NCBI GenBank assembly: GCA_012934845.2
Contig: WNNJ02002275.1
Coordinates: forward strand, 1-64,000
Direction of reading: 5' to 3'
Origin: Pomphorhynchus laevis
Lineage: Eukaryota; Acanthocephala; Palaeacanthocephala; Echinorhynchida; Pomphorhynchidae
DNA length: 64,000 nucleotides
Part shown: positions 53,770 to 64,000 of the stretch, piece after piece
How positions within the stretch are numbered: position 1 is the first letter of the stretch
Layout of the letters: the number at the start of each line of letters is the position of its first letter
Program-made: the position numbers and the translations under genes
The notes under the pieces: model-generated
The model's input: only the letters and a program-made list of their open reading frames with translations
Told to the model about the DNA's origin: nothing
The model's database searches: none

Positions 53770-56700
53770 TAGTAATTTATTCAAAGTGGCAAATGCGTGC
53801 CAACTGCACGCTTACAAGTCACTAACTAAAAAACACAGCAAAAGTCAAGCAGATAAATTAGTTAAAATTTTTAAATGGGATCGGATTTGGCGTTTGAAGC
53901 ACGGCGGGGTTGTTGATTTGCGTATGTGAATGGGCAGATGATTCAACGAGAGAGGAGCAGCCACAAGGAAGAGGCGGAAGCCGAAAGAGGTAGAGTAGTT
54001 TGGAACATAAAAATAAGGGAATTATGGGAACGCAAATAACAGTAAGCAGGACGAGAATTGACGAGAAAAGGAAGGTTGAGAAATGAAGGAGAGGAAAAGT
54101 TACAAGGCAGAAAGCAATAAGAAGACGAATTTGAACACGACAATAAATGGTAGGTAAATCGAGAGAAGCAAGATGGTGGGATGTATGATCAAAACGATGA
54201 AGACGGAGGAGAACTCGGACGGCTGCGTTTACGATGCGTTGTAGTGGAAGAGGAGTATATTTAGGTGAGTTGAAAAATAGACTAAGACAGTAATCAAGTC
54301 TTGAGAAAAGGAGAAGATATGAGACCATACAAGAAGAAAAATCGATCAATCTACGAATTTGTCGGAAGTTGCGGAGAATCAAAGTAGATGAGCGTACTTT
54401 ATCCCGACCAAATGGTTTAAGTGAAAGTCAGTTGTCGAAATGGAAGCCCAGGAATACGAGATTATCAATGATAGGAAGAATTGTAGAATTTAATGATACG
54501 GAGAAAGGTTCTAAGCAGGGGTTTCGAGGAAGGATCCACATTATTTTGGATTTATTACGATTCAGAGTAAGACGAAGAGAAGAAGGATGATTGAAAATTG
54601 AGGCAAGACAGTTGGAAGCAGAAACACTAGATCATGAATACGATAAGAATTACATGAACATATATAAAATTGCCATCATCATATTGCATAAAATGGAAAT
54701 TAAATGTATGAGAAATACAAGACAAATCAAATTGAAGAAGAGAGAAAAGCAAAGGGCTTAATATGGAGCCTTGTGGAACACCGGACGGAATGGAAGAAGG
54801 ATGAAAAAAGGATAGTTAGAACAGACACGAAATGTACGGTTTAAAAGATATTAATAAAACCAAGCTAAAACACTGGGTAAAGAAAATCCATAATCATGAC
54901 GATGACGACGGAGAAGAATCGAGTGATCAACGATGTCAAAAGCAGATGAGAGATCAAGAGAAACTATGACACTGCATAATTTTTGATTGCGCGAGTATAG
55001 TAAGTCGTTATAATCTTTGAGACATGCAATTTCAGAGAGTGATTAGAGCGAAAAACAGCTTTGAAATGAGGAAACAGTTTGGAGGATAATAGAAACGCAT
55101 TAACTTGCTTGATAATAAGATGCTCAAGGAGTTTAGAGATGGTTGGGCGAAGTGAGAAAGGAATACGAAGATGGTAGTGAGGGATCGAGATATTGGTCTT
55201 TGAGGAGAGGACGAACAGTGGCGCATTTTCATTAGGAAAGAAATGTGCGGCTACGGATAGACAAGTTGAACAATGTGGTAACGAACGGTGAGATAGATGA
55301 TCAGATATTTTTAAGCGAGTGTGTGAATTGGGTAAGAAGGAGATGTTTTATTCGGTAATGACAGAAGAACCAAAGAAACTTCATCAGACGAAACGGGAAG
55401 ACGGTGGAATAGCTCTGTGAGGGAAGTATTCAAAGATAAGAGAGTATATAAGGGGCATGTGGGTAGAAAAGATAGTAAATTAGATAGCTTAGATGGTAGA
55501 CAAGAATAAAGTTTATCAGGACTTATGCTACAAGGTTTAGATGATCTCAAAAGAATTGAGTTTAAGATTTTCCAATGAGATTTAGCGTTGTAAGAGGACT
55601 CGAGTTGATTTCGCCCAAAGCGAGTACGTTTAGTACTTATAAGAATGAGAGGGACACGACGGAGAGAAAGATAGGAAACACGGAGATTTTGAGTAATTGA
55701 GTTTGAAGAACGTTTAAGAAAACGATTTAATACACGAAAAGAGTGACGTAGTCGACGCTTAGAAAGACAACAGTTGGAATCGAACCAGGGAGCAAGGCGC
55801 AAGCGCTGAAAACGTCGTGGTCGAATGGGCAGAAGGTACTTGAGCATCGGCGTAAGTTCAGAATCAAACATAATGCAGAGATCATCGGGAGCAAGATACT
55901 TAAGTGGAAGCGAAAAGAGTGAAGAATTGAGTAAGGCAGAACAGAAAATAGGGATATTGAGAAGTTTCCAAGGTCGACTTGGAGTAGCTAATGTTGGAGG
56001 TGGAGAAGGAGGATGGGGACGAGTAAGAGTAAAAGTTACAAGGAAATGATCGGACAAACCAGGATCAGTAATTGATAAAGAGGTTTAATCATTGAAGCAG
56101 TTAGGAACAGCAATGATGTTGAGAGCACTGCCGAGAAAATGATTGGGGCCTGTTGAAAGTAATTTATAGTTAAAATCAGAAAAACGATTAGTTAGAGTGA
56201 AAGAGTCAGAGTCAGTTGGACGATTAAGACGAATATTAAAGTTACCGAAAACAAAATAAGGAATATAAGATAATGAACGGTGAGAAAGAAGATATGAATG
56301 TCGTTAAATAACATACGTGAGGGAGCAGCTTAGCTTGGACGGTATACAATCACAAGTTCCATATGGAAAGGAGTTGATAATCTGCATATGAGTAATTCGA
56401 ACGAAGTGTAACGGATGTTAGCGTTAAATTTACACAGAGACGTTGGGTGACGAGCAATGACAACAATGACGCCATGGTTAGAAGCAGGTGATGTGGGAAA
56501 AACAATTGGATGATATGATTCAACTAAAGAACAACCAGAGCCACATAGATAAAGAATAACAAGATCGTCAGAGTGCCAGGATTCGTAATGCAGAGAATAT
56601 CGATAGATTATTGATCGAAGATATCAAGGAGAGGAACAGCTTTATGAAGAATGGAGCGATTGTCGAAAAGATTAAGACGAAAAGTATGCTCAGGAGCGAG

Positions 56701-56900
56701 ATCGACCTTTAAAAAGACAAATAGAGTGACGGGACGTCATCGGATTTTCGGCCTCGTGTATACAACGTGAAAATTTTGGTTGATTTGACGGATTGATAAT
56801 GATGACTCGCCATTTGTTTCACTTTGATGTTTTTCAATGCGAGCAAAATTGAGCCGGACAATATCAGAAGGGAGCTGTCAGGATAGATACGACAAGTTGA
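53770..56900 (-). mobile_element. L2/Daphne-like LINE, copy iii (longest)
   Basis: On the minus strand AP endonuclease pieces come first (about 56750-56060, including FNIRLNRPTDSDSF and SITDPGLSDHFLV). The inter-domain region is open at 56057-55311, and RT pieces at about 55230-54600 are heavily broken. The C-terminal frame is at 54382-53858. The 3' tail has the GCGTGC-AGTTG-GCACGC hairpin and ends in cactttgaataaattacta at about 53770. It carries more changes than copies i and iv. Confidence 0.8.
55311..56057 (-). CDS. L2-like LINE endonuclease-RT linker (248 open codons)
   Basis: It starts at the end of the endonuclease (LSDHFLVTFTLTRPHP), then RPRRFQRLRLAPWFDSNCCL, then the ARSHWKILNSI-like stretch (AKSHWKILNSILLRSSKP) and LLSLPNKTSPS, the conserved KSSGPD-like block before the RT. 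It is the best record of this region for the family in the window. Confidence 0.72.
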   Translation of the reverse strand: MSDHFLVTFTLTRPHPPSPPPTLATPSRPWKLLNIPIFCSALLNSSLFSLPLKYLAPDDLCIMFDSELTPMLKYLLPIRPRRFQRLRLAPWFDSNCCLSKRRLRHSFRVLNRFLKRSSNSITQNLRVSYLSLRRVPLILISTKRTRFGRNQLESSYNAKSHWKILNSILLRSSKPCSISPDKLYSCLPSKLSNLLSFLPTCPLYTLLSLNTSLTELFHRLPVSSDEVSLVLLSLPNKTSPSYPIHTLA

Positions 56901-57021
56901 TGAAGTGGTAACAAGTTAAAAACGTTGATAGAGAACAAAGAAAACATGTGGTGCACTATGTCGGAAAACGATTTTGAGGAGTGGAGGCCTGAGATAATTG
57001 GGTTTAGAGATATAAAAAAGA

Positions 57022-58240
57022 TTTATTTTAACGTGGCAAATGCGTGCCGGCGCACGCTTACATGACAACAACAAACAAAAATGTAAATAATGTGACGAGA
57101 AGGTGTGAACGGAGGAGGTGTTTGAATGTGATAAAAGAGAGAGCGCGGCGGACATCGAGAGTGAGTTGATTCCAGGCGAGTGGGGCGGCGACAAGGAAGG
57201 ATCGGAGACCATAGTGGTTGGAGTATTCGGGAACGCAGCGATAGCAAGGTGGGGAGAGTTTCGTCTAAGAAAGGAAGGTTGATAAACGATGGGGAGCCGA
57301 CAGCGATGAGACGAAAAGTTACTAGGAGTAGGCAGTGTTGTATGCGGATGTGGGCCAGGAGATTTGAGCAAAATATGTGGATGTGTGGTCGAAGCGACGG
57401 AGACGAAAGAGCACTCAAACAGCGGAGTTTATTATTTGTTGTAGGGGTAGGATGACGGATTTTGGAGAATTTGCGAAAAGGCTGAGGCATTAATCAATTT
57501 TGGGGCAAAGAAGCGATGAAAGAAGATACATACAAGAACGAAAGTCGATAAGGGGACGGATACGACGGATGTCACAGAGAATTAAGCTAGATGAGGGACC
57601 TTGTTGCGGACGAAGGGTTTAAGAGAAAAGTGATCATCGAAATGGAAGCCTAGGAAAGTTAGATTCTGTACTATGGGGATGATCGATGAGGCAAAAGATA
57701 CAGTGGGAGGAGATATGTTTGGTTTATGGGGGAGGATCCGCATCATTTTCGACTTATCGGGTTTTAGAACGAGATGGGAATTGGAGAGACGTTTGTAGAT
57801 AGAAGAAAGACAGTTTGAGGCAGAAATACCGATATCGTGTATGTGATGTGCGGGTGCATGAGCATAGATGAGGATATCATCGGCGTATTGCATGACGTTA
57901 AAGGTGTAAGATTTGATAAACGGATAGAGATCGCCAACCAGAAGAGACAAAAGCAGGATACCAAGGACTGAACCTCGTGGGACTCTGCAAAAAATAGGGG
58001 GGAGGATGATGATGAATTAGAACAGATACGAAGGGAACGGTCGGATAGATATGAGGCAAACCATGCTACTGAGGAGGAAGAAAAGCCGTAATCATAACGA
58101 AGGCATAAAGGAGGAGGGAGTGGTCGACAATGTCGAATGCGGAGGAGAGGTCGAGGGAGATGAGAACACTATATAGAGCCTTATCTCGAGAAATGCGTAA
58201 GTCGTTTAAGATTTGTTTTAACGAATCAAATATACAGGAG
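57022..58240 (-). mobile_element. L2/Daphne-like LINE, copy iv (5' truncated)
   Basis: The minus strand starts near SRDKALYSVLISLDLSSAFD (about 58200). The palm MQYADDILIYAHAPAHHIHD falls in the frame 57950-57582, and the C-terminus in 57490-57023 ends with the family sequence VSVRRHAFATLK. The 3' hairpin GCGTGC-GCCG-GCACGC and tail end at about 57022, abutting copy iii in the same orientation. It is close to copy i in sequence, so the two are relatively recent. Confidence 0.83.
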
Positions 58241-58349
58241 ATATATTATTGAAAAGTGTTGGATTATCACTAGGAAGAATGGTTGCTAGGATAGACCTAA
58301 AAGCAGATGCATCATCATTGAGGCGAGATTGTGTATAAGCAGATTCGGG
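58241..58349 (-). other. Unassigned short open stretch between LINEs
   Basis: On the minus strand 58349-58230 reads LNDDASAFRSILATILPSDN and onward without a stop for about 40 codons. I do not recognise it. It may be the 5' flank or an unrecognised LINE part. Confidence 0.25.
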
Positions 58350-58457
58350 ATGCTTTAAGTTATTATTTTTTATTATCCCAATACATACCAAAGCCAAAAG
58401 GCTATTCAGGCAGAGTCCAAAAAAAATAAAACAAAAGCAAATGGTCAGTCAACGTAG

Positions 58458-61434
58458 CTAATTAGGGTATTCCAGTGGTAGTGTTGAATGGCGGCATTGT
58501 TCATGTATCCATTTGTAGCATCGTGATTTAAACGTTCTCAAACTGGGGGCTGTAACGACTTCCTCAGGCAACGAATTCCACATGTTAATTCCTCTTCTTG
58601 AGAGTCTATACACTTTTGGTAATCTGCCAAATCTAAATTTATACAAGACTCTGCTATGTCCCCGCAACTGATCTACCCGCCTAGTGATTACATCGGTGGG
58701 ATAACCTACCACATCATTCGACATATGCCATATACATAGCATTTCCAAGGATATGAACCTCTCACGTACCGACAACATCCCAATACGACTTAGACGTACA
58801 TAATAGTCAATACCACTTAAGCCAATACAGAGCCTCGATCCGCGCCTATGAATAGAGTCCAGGTCTAATAGTTCTTGCTTAGTGACAGGGAAACAAGCCT
58901 GAATGCAGTACTCCAAGTGCGGCCTGACGATGGAGATGAATAACCTCTTGAACATGTGACAGCTTAACCTGAGGAATGCATTTTTAATACAATATAACGC
59001 CCTAGTAGCTTTACCTAGAAAGAAGTCGGTGTTCAACTTTGTTTTCAAGGATCTATGAACAATAATCCCTAAATCCTTATGATGAGACACTTCCTTTAAG
59101 ACCATATCTCCAATAAAGTACCTTAGAGTTTCAATAGGGCGACCTAGTTGCATGAGGACACATTTATCAACATTCAACCGTAGTCCGGTAGAATCGCACC
59201 ACTTGATCAGGGAGTTTAGATCATTTTGTAACGATACTCGATCAGCAGGACTTCTAATGATCGACCAAATCTTTAGATCGTCTGCAAACGCCAGATGAGA
59301 GCATGATAAGCGGAGTAGCAGATCATTAATGAAGATTATAAAGAGCAGTGGGCCAAGGACTGATCCCTGCGGTACGCCAGAATTAATATTTACCGAATAA
59401 GAAAACACGCCCCCCACACAAACTCGGAAAGACCTATTCGATAGAAATTCCCTGACCCACTCACAAATATATGAATGAAGTCCATAGTGATACAGTAAAG
59501 ACACTATGCCGTCGTGTGGTACCCTATCAAAAGCTTTCGAAAAATCAAGGAATATTGTATGAACCTGAAACCCAGCCCCCAGAGCATCAGCCCATTTTTC
59601 ACGCGCAGTTAGTAGGTTAGTAAGGCATGAACGTCCGATCCTGAAACCATGTTGAGATTCAACCAATATGTGATTACGATCCAAATGATCCCTGATTCTA
59701 CTAGCAATGATTCTTTCTAAAAGTTTGCAGAATACGCTAGTTAAGCTAATGGGCCGAAAGTCTGCGCAAAAGCTAGCAGGATGCTTTTTGGGAATAGGCA
59801 CTACAATTGCACACTTCCAACTGTCAGGAATCCAAGATGTGTCTAAGCTGTATCTGAAAAACATAGTTAAATCACTGCTCAGTTCGTTCGCTAGGGATTT
59901 GACGAGGAAGGGGGCTATATTGTCTGGTTCCGGAGATGTAAACGAATCGAGCTTCATAACCTCGTTCAACACCTCATCCACTCTGAGTGGACGAACACAA
60001 CACCGATGAGCAACCGGAACATACTTCCAACTAAAGTCATGCAGTTTGTTAGAGGTCAAAGCCTGTACCAAGAAGCCATCAGCTAAATGTTGGGCGATTA
60101 GAGACGGATCGGTCAAAGTTTCAGTTGGCGTTTGGATTGAGCTAATTGTGGCGACAAGTGTTCTGTTGTTTCTTACATAAGACCAAAACCTCCTAGGATT
60201 CAAAGATGCATCCCTGGCGATACTATCTTCGTACGAATAGCGTTTCTGAAATTTTAGCCGATTGCATAAGTTCCGAGAGTCGATGTAGGCACGTTTTGAA
60301 GCAGAAGAACGCCTAAATTCGCGCCACAATTTGTTGCGGGATCTTATAGCATCAAGAAGCTCTCTGTCGAACCAAGGAGGATGTCCATGCTTGAACTTGC
60401 AGGCACGTAGCGGAGCAAAGATATCAGAAATTCGCATCAATTCATCATGGAGCAGATCAAAGACTACAGGAACCTCCAAACCGAAGTGGATACGAAGACT
60501 ATCACAGATATTTTTTGGGAAGCTTGCAGCTAGTTGATTAGCATCAACACCTACCCAACAACGTTTTTTAAAATTAGAGTTTTGTGAGGCTCTGTTGAAC
60601 AGCGACAGCCGCATAGAGAGTACACAGTGATCGCTATTGCCAATTAGTGCGTCATAACGAACACCTGAAACGTCACCCAAACACTTAGTAAAGACCAAAT
60701 CGAGTATAGAAGGCGTCCCTGTCACACAAGTAGGTTCTTTAATATTTTGAACTAGTAGCATCTCGAGTAACAGAAAGTCACTCAGTACTTTCCCAATTCC
60801 GTGAATTGGTCGTGAATGACTATTTTTCCAGTCTATTTGGGGGATATTGAAGTCTCCCAGGAGCAAAATCAGAGGATACGAAGATAAACTCAGCAAATGT
60901 GATTTAAGAGAGTCTAATCTTAATTCATAGGACGGAGAACGGTAAAGGACGCAGAATCGGGATCGTTGACCATTTCCCAGTGTAAAAGCAAGACCTTCAA
61001 AGGAATAACCAATATCGTCGCGAAAAGCCGAGATATTCGATACCAGGAGACTTGTTTCGCACATAGGCGGCTACCCCACCTCCACGTTTACCACATGAGC
61101 GATCCGAACGTATTACAAAATAGTTAGGGATGGCAACACAGTCATCCGAAATGTCAGAATGTAGCCATGTTTCGGTTATACAAAATACATCAAAACGTTT
61201 CGAAGTAACTATGAATTTAATTTCCGAGAACTGAGCCAGGAGACTACGAACATTTGAATAACCGACAAAAATGTTCGTATAATGGGAAAATTTGACACGC
61301 TCGGTGACACTATCGAAGTTTACTAGTTTTCCTACACACGAACCATCACTACTAAAGAGGTCTGACTCTACAGAAGTAAGGGATGCCACCGGACAATGGG
61401 ACGCCATTTGAACACCCGAAAATTCCGGACCCAT
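58458..61434 (-). CDS. LINE ORF2: AP endonuclease and reverse transcriptase
   Basis: The first frame (61434-60997) carries the endonuclease start: IFVGYSNVRSLLAQFSEIKF, FDVFCITETWLHSDISDD and the GGGVAAYVRNKS block. The frame then changes near 61030, and 868 codons follow to 58458. GDFN is at residues 70-73 of that frame and SDHCVL at 144-149. RT motifs are FRPISLTSVFCKLLE (436-450), QHGFRIGRSCLTNLL (471-485), FLDFSKAFDRV (505-515), GVPQGSVLGPLLF (563-575) and FADDLKIW (593-600). The C-terminus (MWNSLPEEVVTAPSLRTFKS) is of the CR1/Jockey kind. It nicks target DNA and primes reverse transcription. Only the single frame break near 61030 separates it from an uninterrupted frame. Confidence 0.9.
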
Positions 61435-62633
61435 AAGTTGCCCTCACCACTTTCCAGACGTCGATACAGCTCGTTGAAAGTCTCGTGCCTTCTCAAATGA
61501 TCTGCAGGAGATAAATCACGGAGTATATGAAAATCAGAGCGCGATAATCCAAATGCATGCTTGAGTAGGAAGTCAATATGATCTTTTGAGTCTAGAACAA
61601 CTTTTAGAAGTCTAGGTCTATCTGAAAGTTTCTTGCCTAGACGAAAAACTCTTCGAACTTTAAGACACTTCGCAACATCCACATCGCACTGGAGAAAAAT
61701 CTTAGAAAACACTGCGCGAAGATGCATAATATCGTCATCCAGTCTACTTCGGGGATTGTTACTGAGAGATTCTTCAACACCGCTCACGATAACGTTTAAC
61801 TCTCTTCTGGAGTTAAATTGTCTAGAGCTAAATTGTTTAGGGCTAGCAGACGGAACTAATGAAGAATTAGTCTCAGGGGTAATCGATGGCCGACGATGAT
61901 TTGGAGGAATCACTGCATGTTGTTTATTATTTGGAAGGCTAACTATTTGTCGTAGATTATCTATAGGCCTAACTATAATCTGACTAGCCTTTGCAAGATC
62001 CTTAACGCTCTCAATAAACGGGGCTACTAGAGGAGCAACACATAAACTGCAGCGGTGATGCAGTTGCTGCGGGTAAGCACAAGGACGCTCAGTACAATCG
62101 CTACCTAGAGGACAGTTTTGAGAACAATCACTGCCCGAGGAAGTGTTAACAGGAGTTGACAAATCAACATTTGCATGCTTGAGGGCGGAACATTTGTTAT
62201 CTACATCAAGACCGACGCTGCTCGAGTCCAATATATGGGGATGAACAATATAATCCAAAACAGGAAGTTGTTTGAAGGAGTAATCCATCACATTAGTCTC
62301 ATGCAATGCATCCCTAACGAAGCATTGAGTTGAATTGTTATTGAAGGGTATGATTGATCGATCGCTCAGTTCTAACTTCGACTGCTGCGTGAGAGAATGA
62401 TTGAGTACATGAATAGCATTATTGGTTCCTATCTCAGATAATTTTGGAGTGGCCGAAACATCATCAATCCCTGACGACAAGCTGCTTGACTTTCTGAACG
62501 CTTCTGAACTCCGTTCTGGTTCGTTAATACTAAGATCTTCCCCATCGTTGTGACTGTTTGAATCTGCTTTCCTCTTTAAAGCATTTATTGATACTTGCTC
62601 GTCACAATGGCCCTTGAACAACAAGGAGAGCAA
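61368..62633 (-). CDS. LINE ORF1 with RRM-like domain and PHD-like N-terminus
   Basis: 421 open codons, starting from TTG because the true start lies upstream. In frame above 62633 the sequence continues to about 62780 with EVSCSRSGCDIW and DFVCGFCASEL, a Cys pattern like the PHD fingers found in some CR1-group ORF1 proteins. The middle is Ser/Asn-rich with HHRCSLC. The C-terminal third has ELNVIVSGVEESL, KVRRVFRLGKKLSDRPRLLK and LLKHAFGLSRSDFHILRDLS, the RRM-like RNA-binding fold common in LINE ORF1. It would coat element RNA. It overlaps ORF2 by about 65 bp. Confidence 0.8.
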   Translation of the reverse strand: MLSLLFKGHCDEQVSINALKRKADSNSHNDGEDLSINEPERSSEAFRKSSSLSSGIDDVSATPKLSEIGTNNAIHVLNHSLTQQSKLELSDRSIIPFNNNSTQCFVRDALHETNVMDYSFKQLPVLDYIVHPHILDSSSVGLDVDNKCSALKHANVDLSTPVNTSSGSDCSQNCPLGSDCTERPCAYPQQLHHRCSLCVAPLVAPFIESVKDLAKASQIIVRPIDNLRQIVSLPNNKQHAVIPPNHRRPSITPETNSSLVPSASPKQFSSRQFNSRRELNVIVSGVEESLSNNPRSRLDDDIMHLRAVFSKIFLQCDVDVAKCLKVRRVFRLGKKLSDRPRLLKVVLDSKDHIDFLLKHAFGLSRSDFHILRDLSPADHLRRHETFNELYRRLESGEGNLWVRNFRVFKWRPIVRWHPLLL

Positions 62634-62830
62634 TTCGGAGGCACAGAACCCACAAACAAAATCCCTAGAGAGTAGCGATTTCGTCAGACAGGATGGAACG
62701 TTGACAGCTGTCCATATGTCGCATCCAGATCTGCTGCAAGAGACCTCGTGTTGCTGATACCCAGAGGAGGGGTTTGCTAATTTTGGTACAGTCTAATTGC
62801 GAGTACCGTTAATCTGCTGACTTGCTAAGC

Positions 62831-63766
62831 ATTTTTTCGTTTCTGTCTTCTTTGTTCTTGCCATCGATTGTTGTGTCAACTCGCTTCGCTCGTTGTAATT
62901 GAATAATTATGTGTTTAAGCTTGTGTGTTCGTTGGGCTTGCTTGTAAGTAGTTGTGTATTGTAAGTAGTAGCTTGTAAGTAGTAGCTTGTAAGTAGTAGT
63001 TGTATAGTCGATGTGTATAGTCGATTTAAATTTATTGATTCAAATTACTGATTTTATTTAGTATTATCACTCCACTTCCAGCCTTTGGATTTTCCAGATC
63101 GATATGAATGATTTTTCCGATTGTATGTTATTTTATTGTAATTAGTTTATTAAGCAGCCAAGAAAGTTCAAACAAGAAAGTTAGATATGATAATACAGTG
63201 ATCGCGCGAAGGAAAACGATTACGTGCATGTTGTGGCTGTGTAGAGCTGGCAGAAGTAGAGGCAGTAGAGCAGGTATAAGTTTGAATGACGTGGGTGCTT
63301 TCTGGAGAATTAAGATAAGTTTGAGCATGCGTGACAGAAATAGTGCTGTATCACTTGATCAGAGATGTTACTAGAGATGATTCAAGGAGATGGCGAAGGT
63401 TCAAGAATTGGATTATACGATGCGAAGTCAGGTGTTGATGCGAGGGTAACGTTAAAAATATTATCGGCCTAAGTATTCGTATGTGAGACAAGTGGAGGAT
63501 TAGAATAGTTGTAAAAAATTTACTGATGAACAAAAACCAAATGTAAACGGTTTACTTTGATACACCGAACGGCCAGATATTTAAACTCGATCAAGGGTCT
63601 ATATGTCACAATCTTTACAATCGCATCCAACTTGCAAACTTGTAAAACGATCATTACATTCCGATGTGAAAAATGCGTGATCAGAAACTGGGATTTGAGA
63701 TTGAGCTTTTCTAGGCATTATCTTTTATCGAGAGATTAAGCTCAATCCGCGATCATTTGCGATCGT
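62831..63766. other. Region to the right of the LINE
   Basis: It begins with presumed 5' flank or UTR. The minisatellite is at 62959-63004. No gene is recognised in 63010-63766; the short frames at 63108-63374 and 63557-63739 lack family features. Confidence 0.5.
62942..63022. repeat. Short tandem repeats
   Basis: About three to four copies of a 14 bp unit (gtaagtagtagctt), followed by two copies of tgtatagtcgat. Confidence 0.85.
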
Positions 63767-63886
63767 AACTGACAAGAAAAATTTTGAACTAACTGGAAAA
63801 ATCTGGAACTGACAGGAAAAATCTGGAACTGACTGGAAAAATCTGGAACTGACAGTAAAAATTTGGAGCTGACAGGCAAAATCTTG
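63767..63886. repeat. Six-unit 20 bp minisatellite
   Basis: Exactly six consecutive 20 bp units of the form aactgacaggaaaaatctgg, with one to three changes each. There is no length variation. Confidence 0.95.
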
Positions 63887-64000
63887 AATGTAAGTATTAA
63901 TAACCAAAGAAATTTTTAACCAGTTATTCAATCAAAATAATTTACTTTTTTCACAACTTTGGTGAAAACCTTAATTGAACATATCTTCTCAAATAAAACA

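Larger units (their letters stand above)
58350..62830 (-). mobile_element. Nearly complete two-ORF CR1/Jockey-like LINE
   Basis: In order on the minus strand are a probable 5' part (to about 62830), ORF1 (from about 62780 to 61368), ORF2 (61434-58458) with AP endonuclease and RT, and a short 3' UTR ending in GGGATAATAAAAAATAATAA at about 58350. ORF1 and ORF2 overlap slightly. One frame break is visible in ORF2 near 61030 and one near the start of ORF1. It is the most complete LINE here and probably young. Confidence 0.88.
53140..64000. repeat. Inverted repeat pair, 53140-53214 and 63926-64000
   Basis: The 75 bp beginning tgttttatttgagaagatat at 53140 is found in reverse complement at 63926-64000 with about one mismatch. 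It reaches the window edge, so the right copy may be longer. The two are 10.7 kb apart, with the LINE cluster between. This is probably a dispersed repeat in opposite orientations. Confidence 0.8.

Noticed and set aside
63108-63374. 88-residue plus-strand frame right of the LINE
   Set aside because: No family resemblance and overlaps an equally long minus-strand frame.
1-64000. tRNA, rRNA or CRISPR features
   Set aside because: Scanning for T-loop-like GGTTCGAATCC sequences, rRNA signatures and spaced repeats found none that fold or recur convincingly.

Overview
The window reads as nuclear DNA of an invertebrate animal. It is strongly AT-rich and crowded with retroelement fragments, and it carries two recognisable host genes, both on the minus strand. 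The style of the retroelements (CR1/Jockey-type LINEs with FADDLKIW or YADDLKIW palm motifs, Penelope-like elements with GIY-YIG, RTE-type LINEs) together with 45-51 bp introns among kilobase introns makes a flatworm-like animal a reasonable guess. The species cannot be fixed from sequence alone.

Left half (1-32 kb): one gene, an unc-45 family myosin co-chaperone, runs right to left from its ATG at 31909. Eighteen exons with matching phases and GT-AG junctions cover the TPR domain, the central armadillo region and most of the UCS domain (784 codons). The last part of the UCS domain lies beyond the left edge. Five introns are 45-51 bp. The other twelve are 0.2-4.8 kb, and most of the larger ones contain decayed mobile elements: two Penelope-like remnants with GIY-YIG (4.6-5.75 and 17.7-18.2 kb), a retroelement with R2-like architecture (RT plus a putative restriction-like nuclease) with an RTE-type LINE inserted in it (7.65-11.25 kb), an RTE tail (16.1-16.7 kb), a worn LINE (20.2-21.6 kb), two tandem AT-rich Penelope-like copies (22.0-23.96 kb), an LTR-element fossil with inverted arms (26.5-27.4 kb), an RT scrap (29.4-29.7 kb), a foldback MITE-like element (30.4-30.7 kb) and another piece of the R2-like family (30.7-31.05 kb).

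Right half (32-64 kb): this is almost wholly a retroelement landscape around one single-exon host gene, mitochondrial ribosomal protein L2 (44928-45923, minus). From left to right it holds a further RTE tail, an AT-rich Penelope-like copy, an R2-like fragment split by an L2/Daphne-like LINE, an I/Jockey-type LINE with CCHC knuckles, a second L2-like copy, an RT remnant, mRpL2, the best AT-rich Penelope-like copy, an RT tail, a 5'-truncated LINE with clear target-site duplications, a foldback element, two more L2-like copies and a nearly complete two-ORF LINE (58.35-62.8 kb).

The most unusual signal is an approximately 140 nt domain just after the RT stop of the AT-rich Penelope-like copies. 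It is closed by an outer helix, contains a hairpin and a pseudoknot, and shows compensating base changes between copies, so it looks like a selected RNA structure. A conserved 3'-terminal hairpin in the L2-like LINE copies is a second, smaller RNA-level signal.
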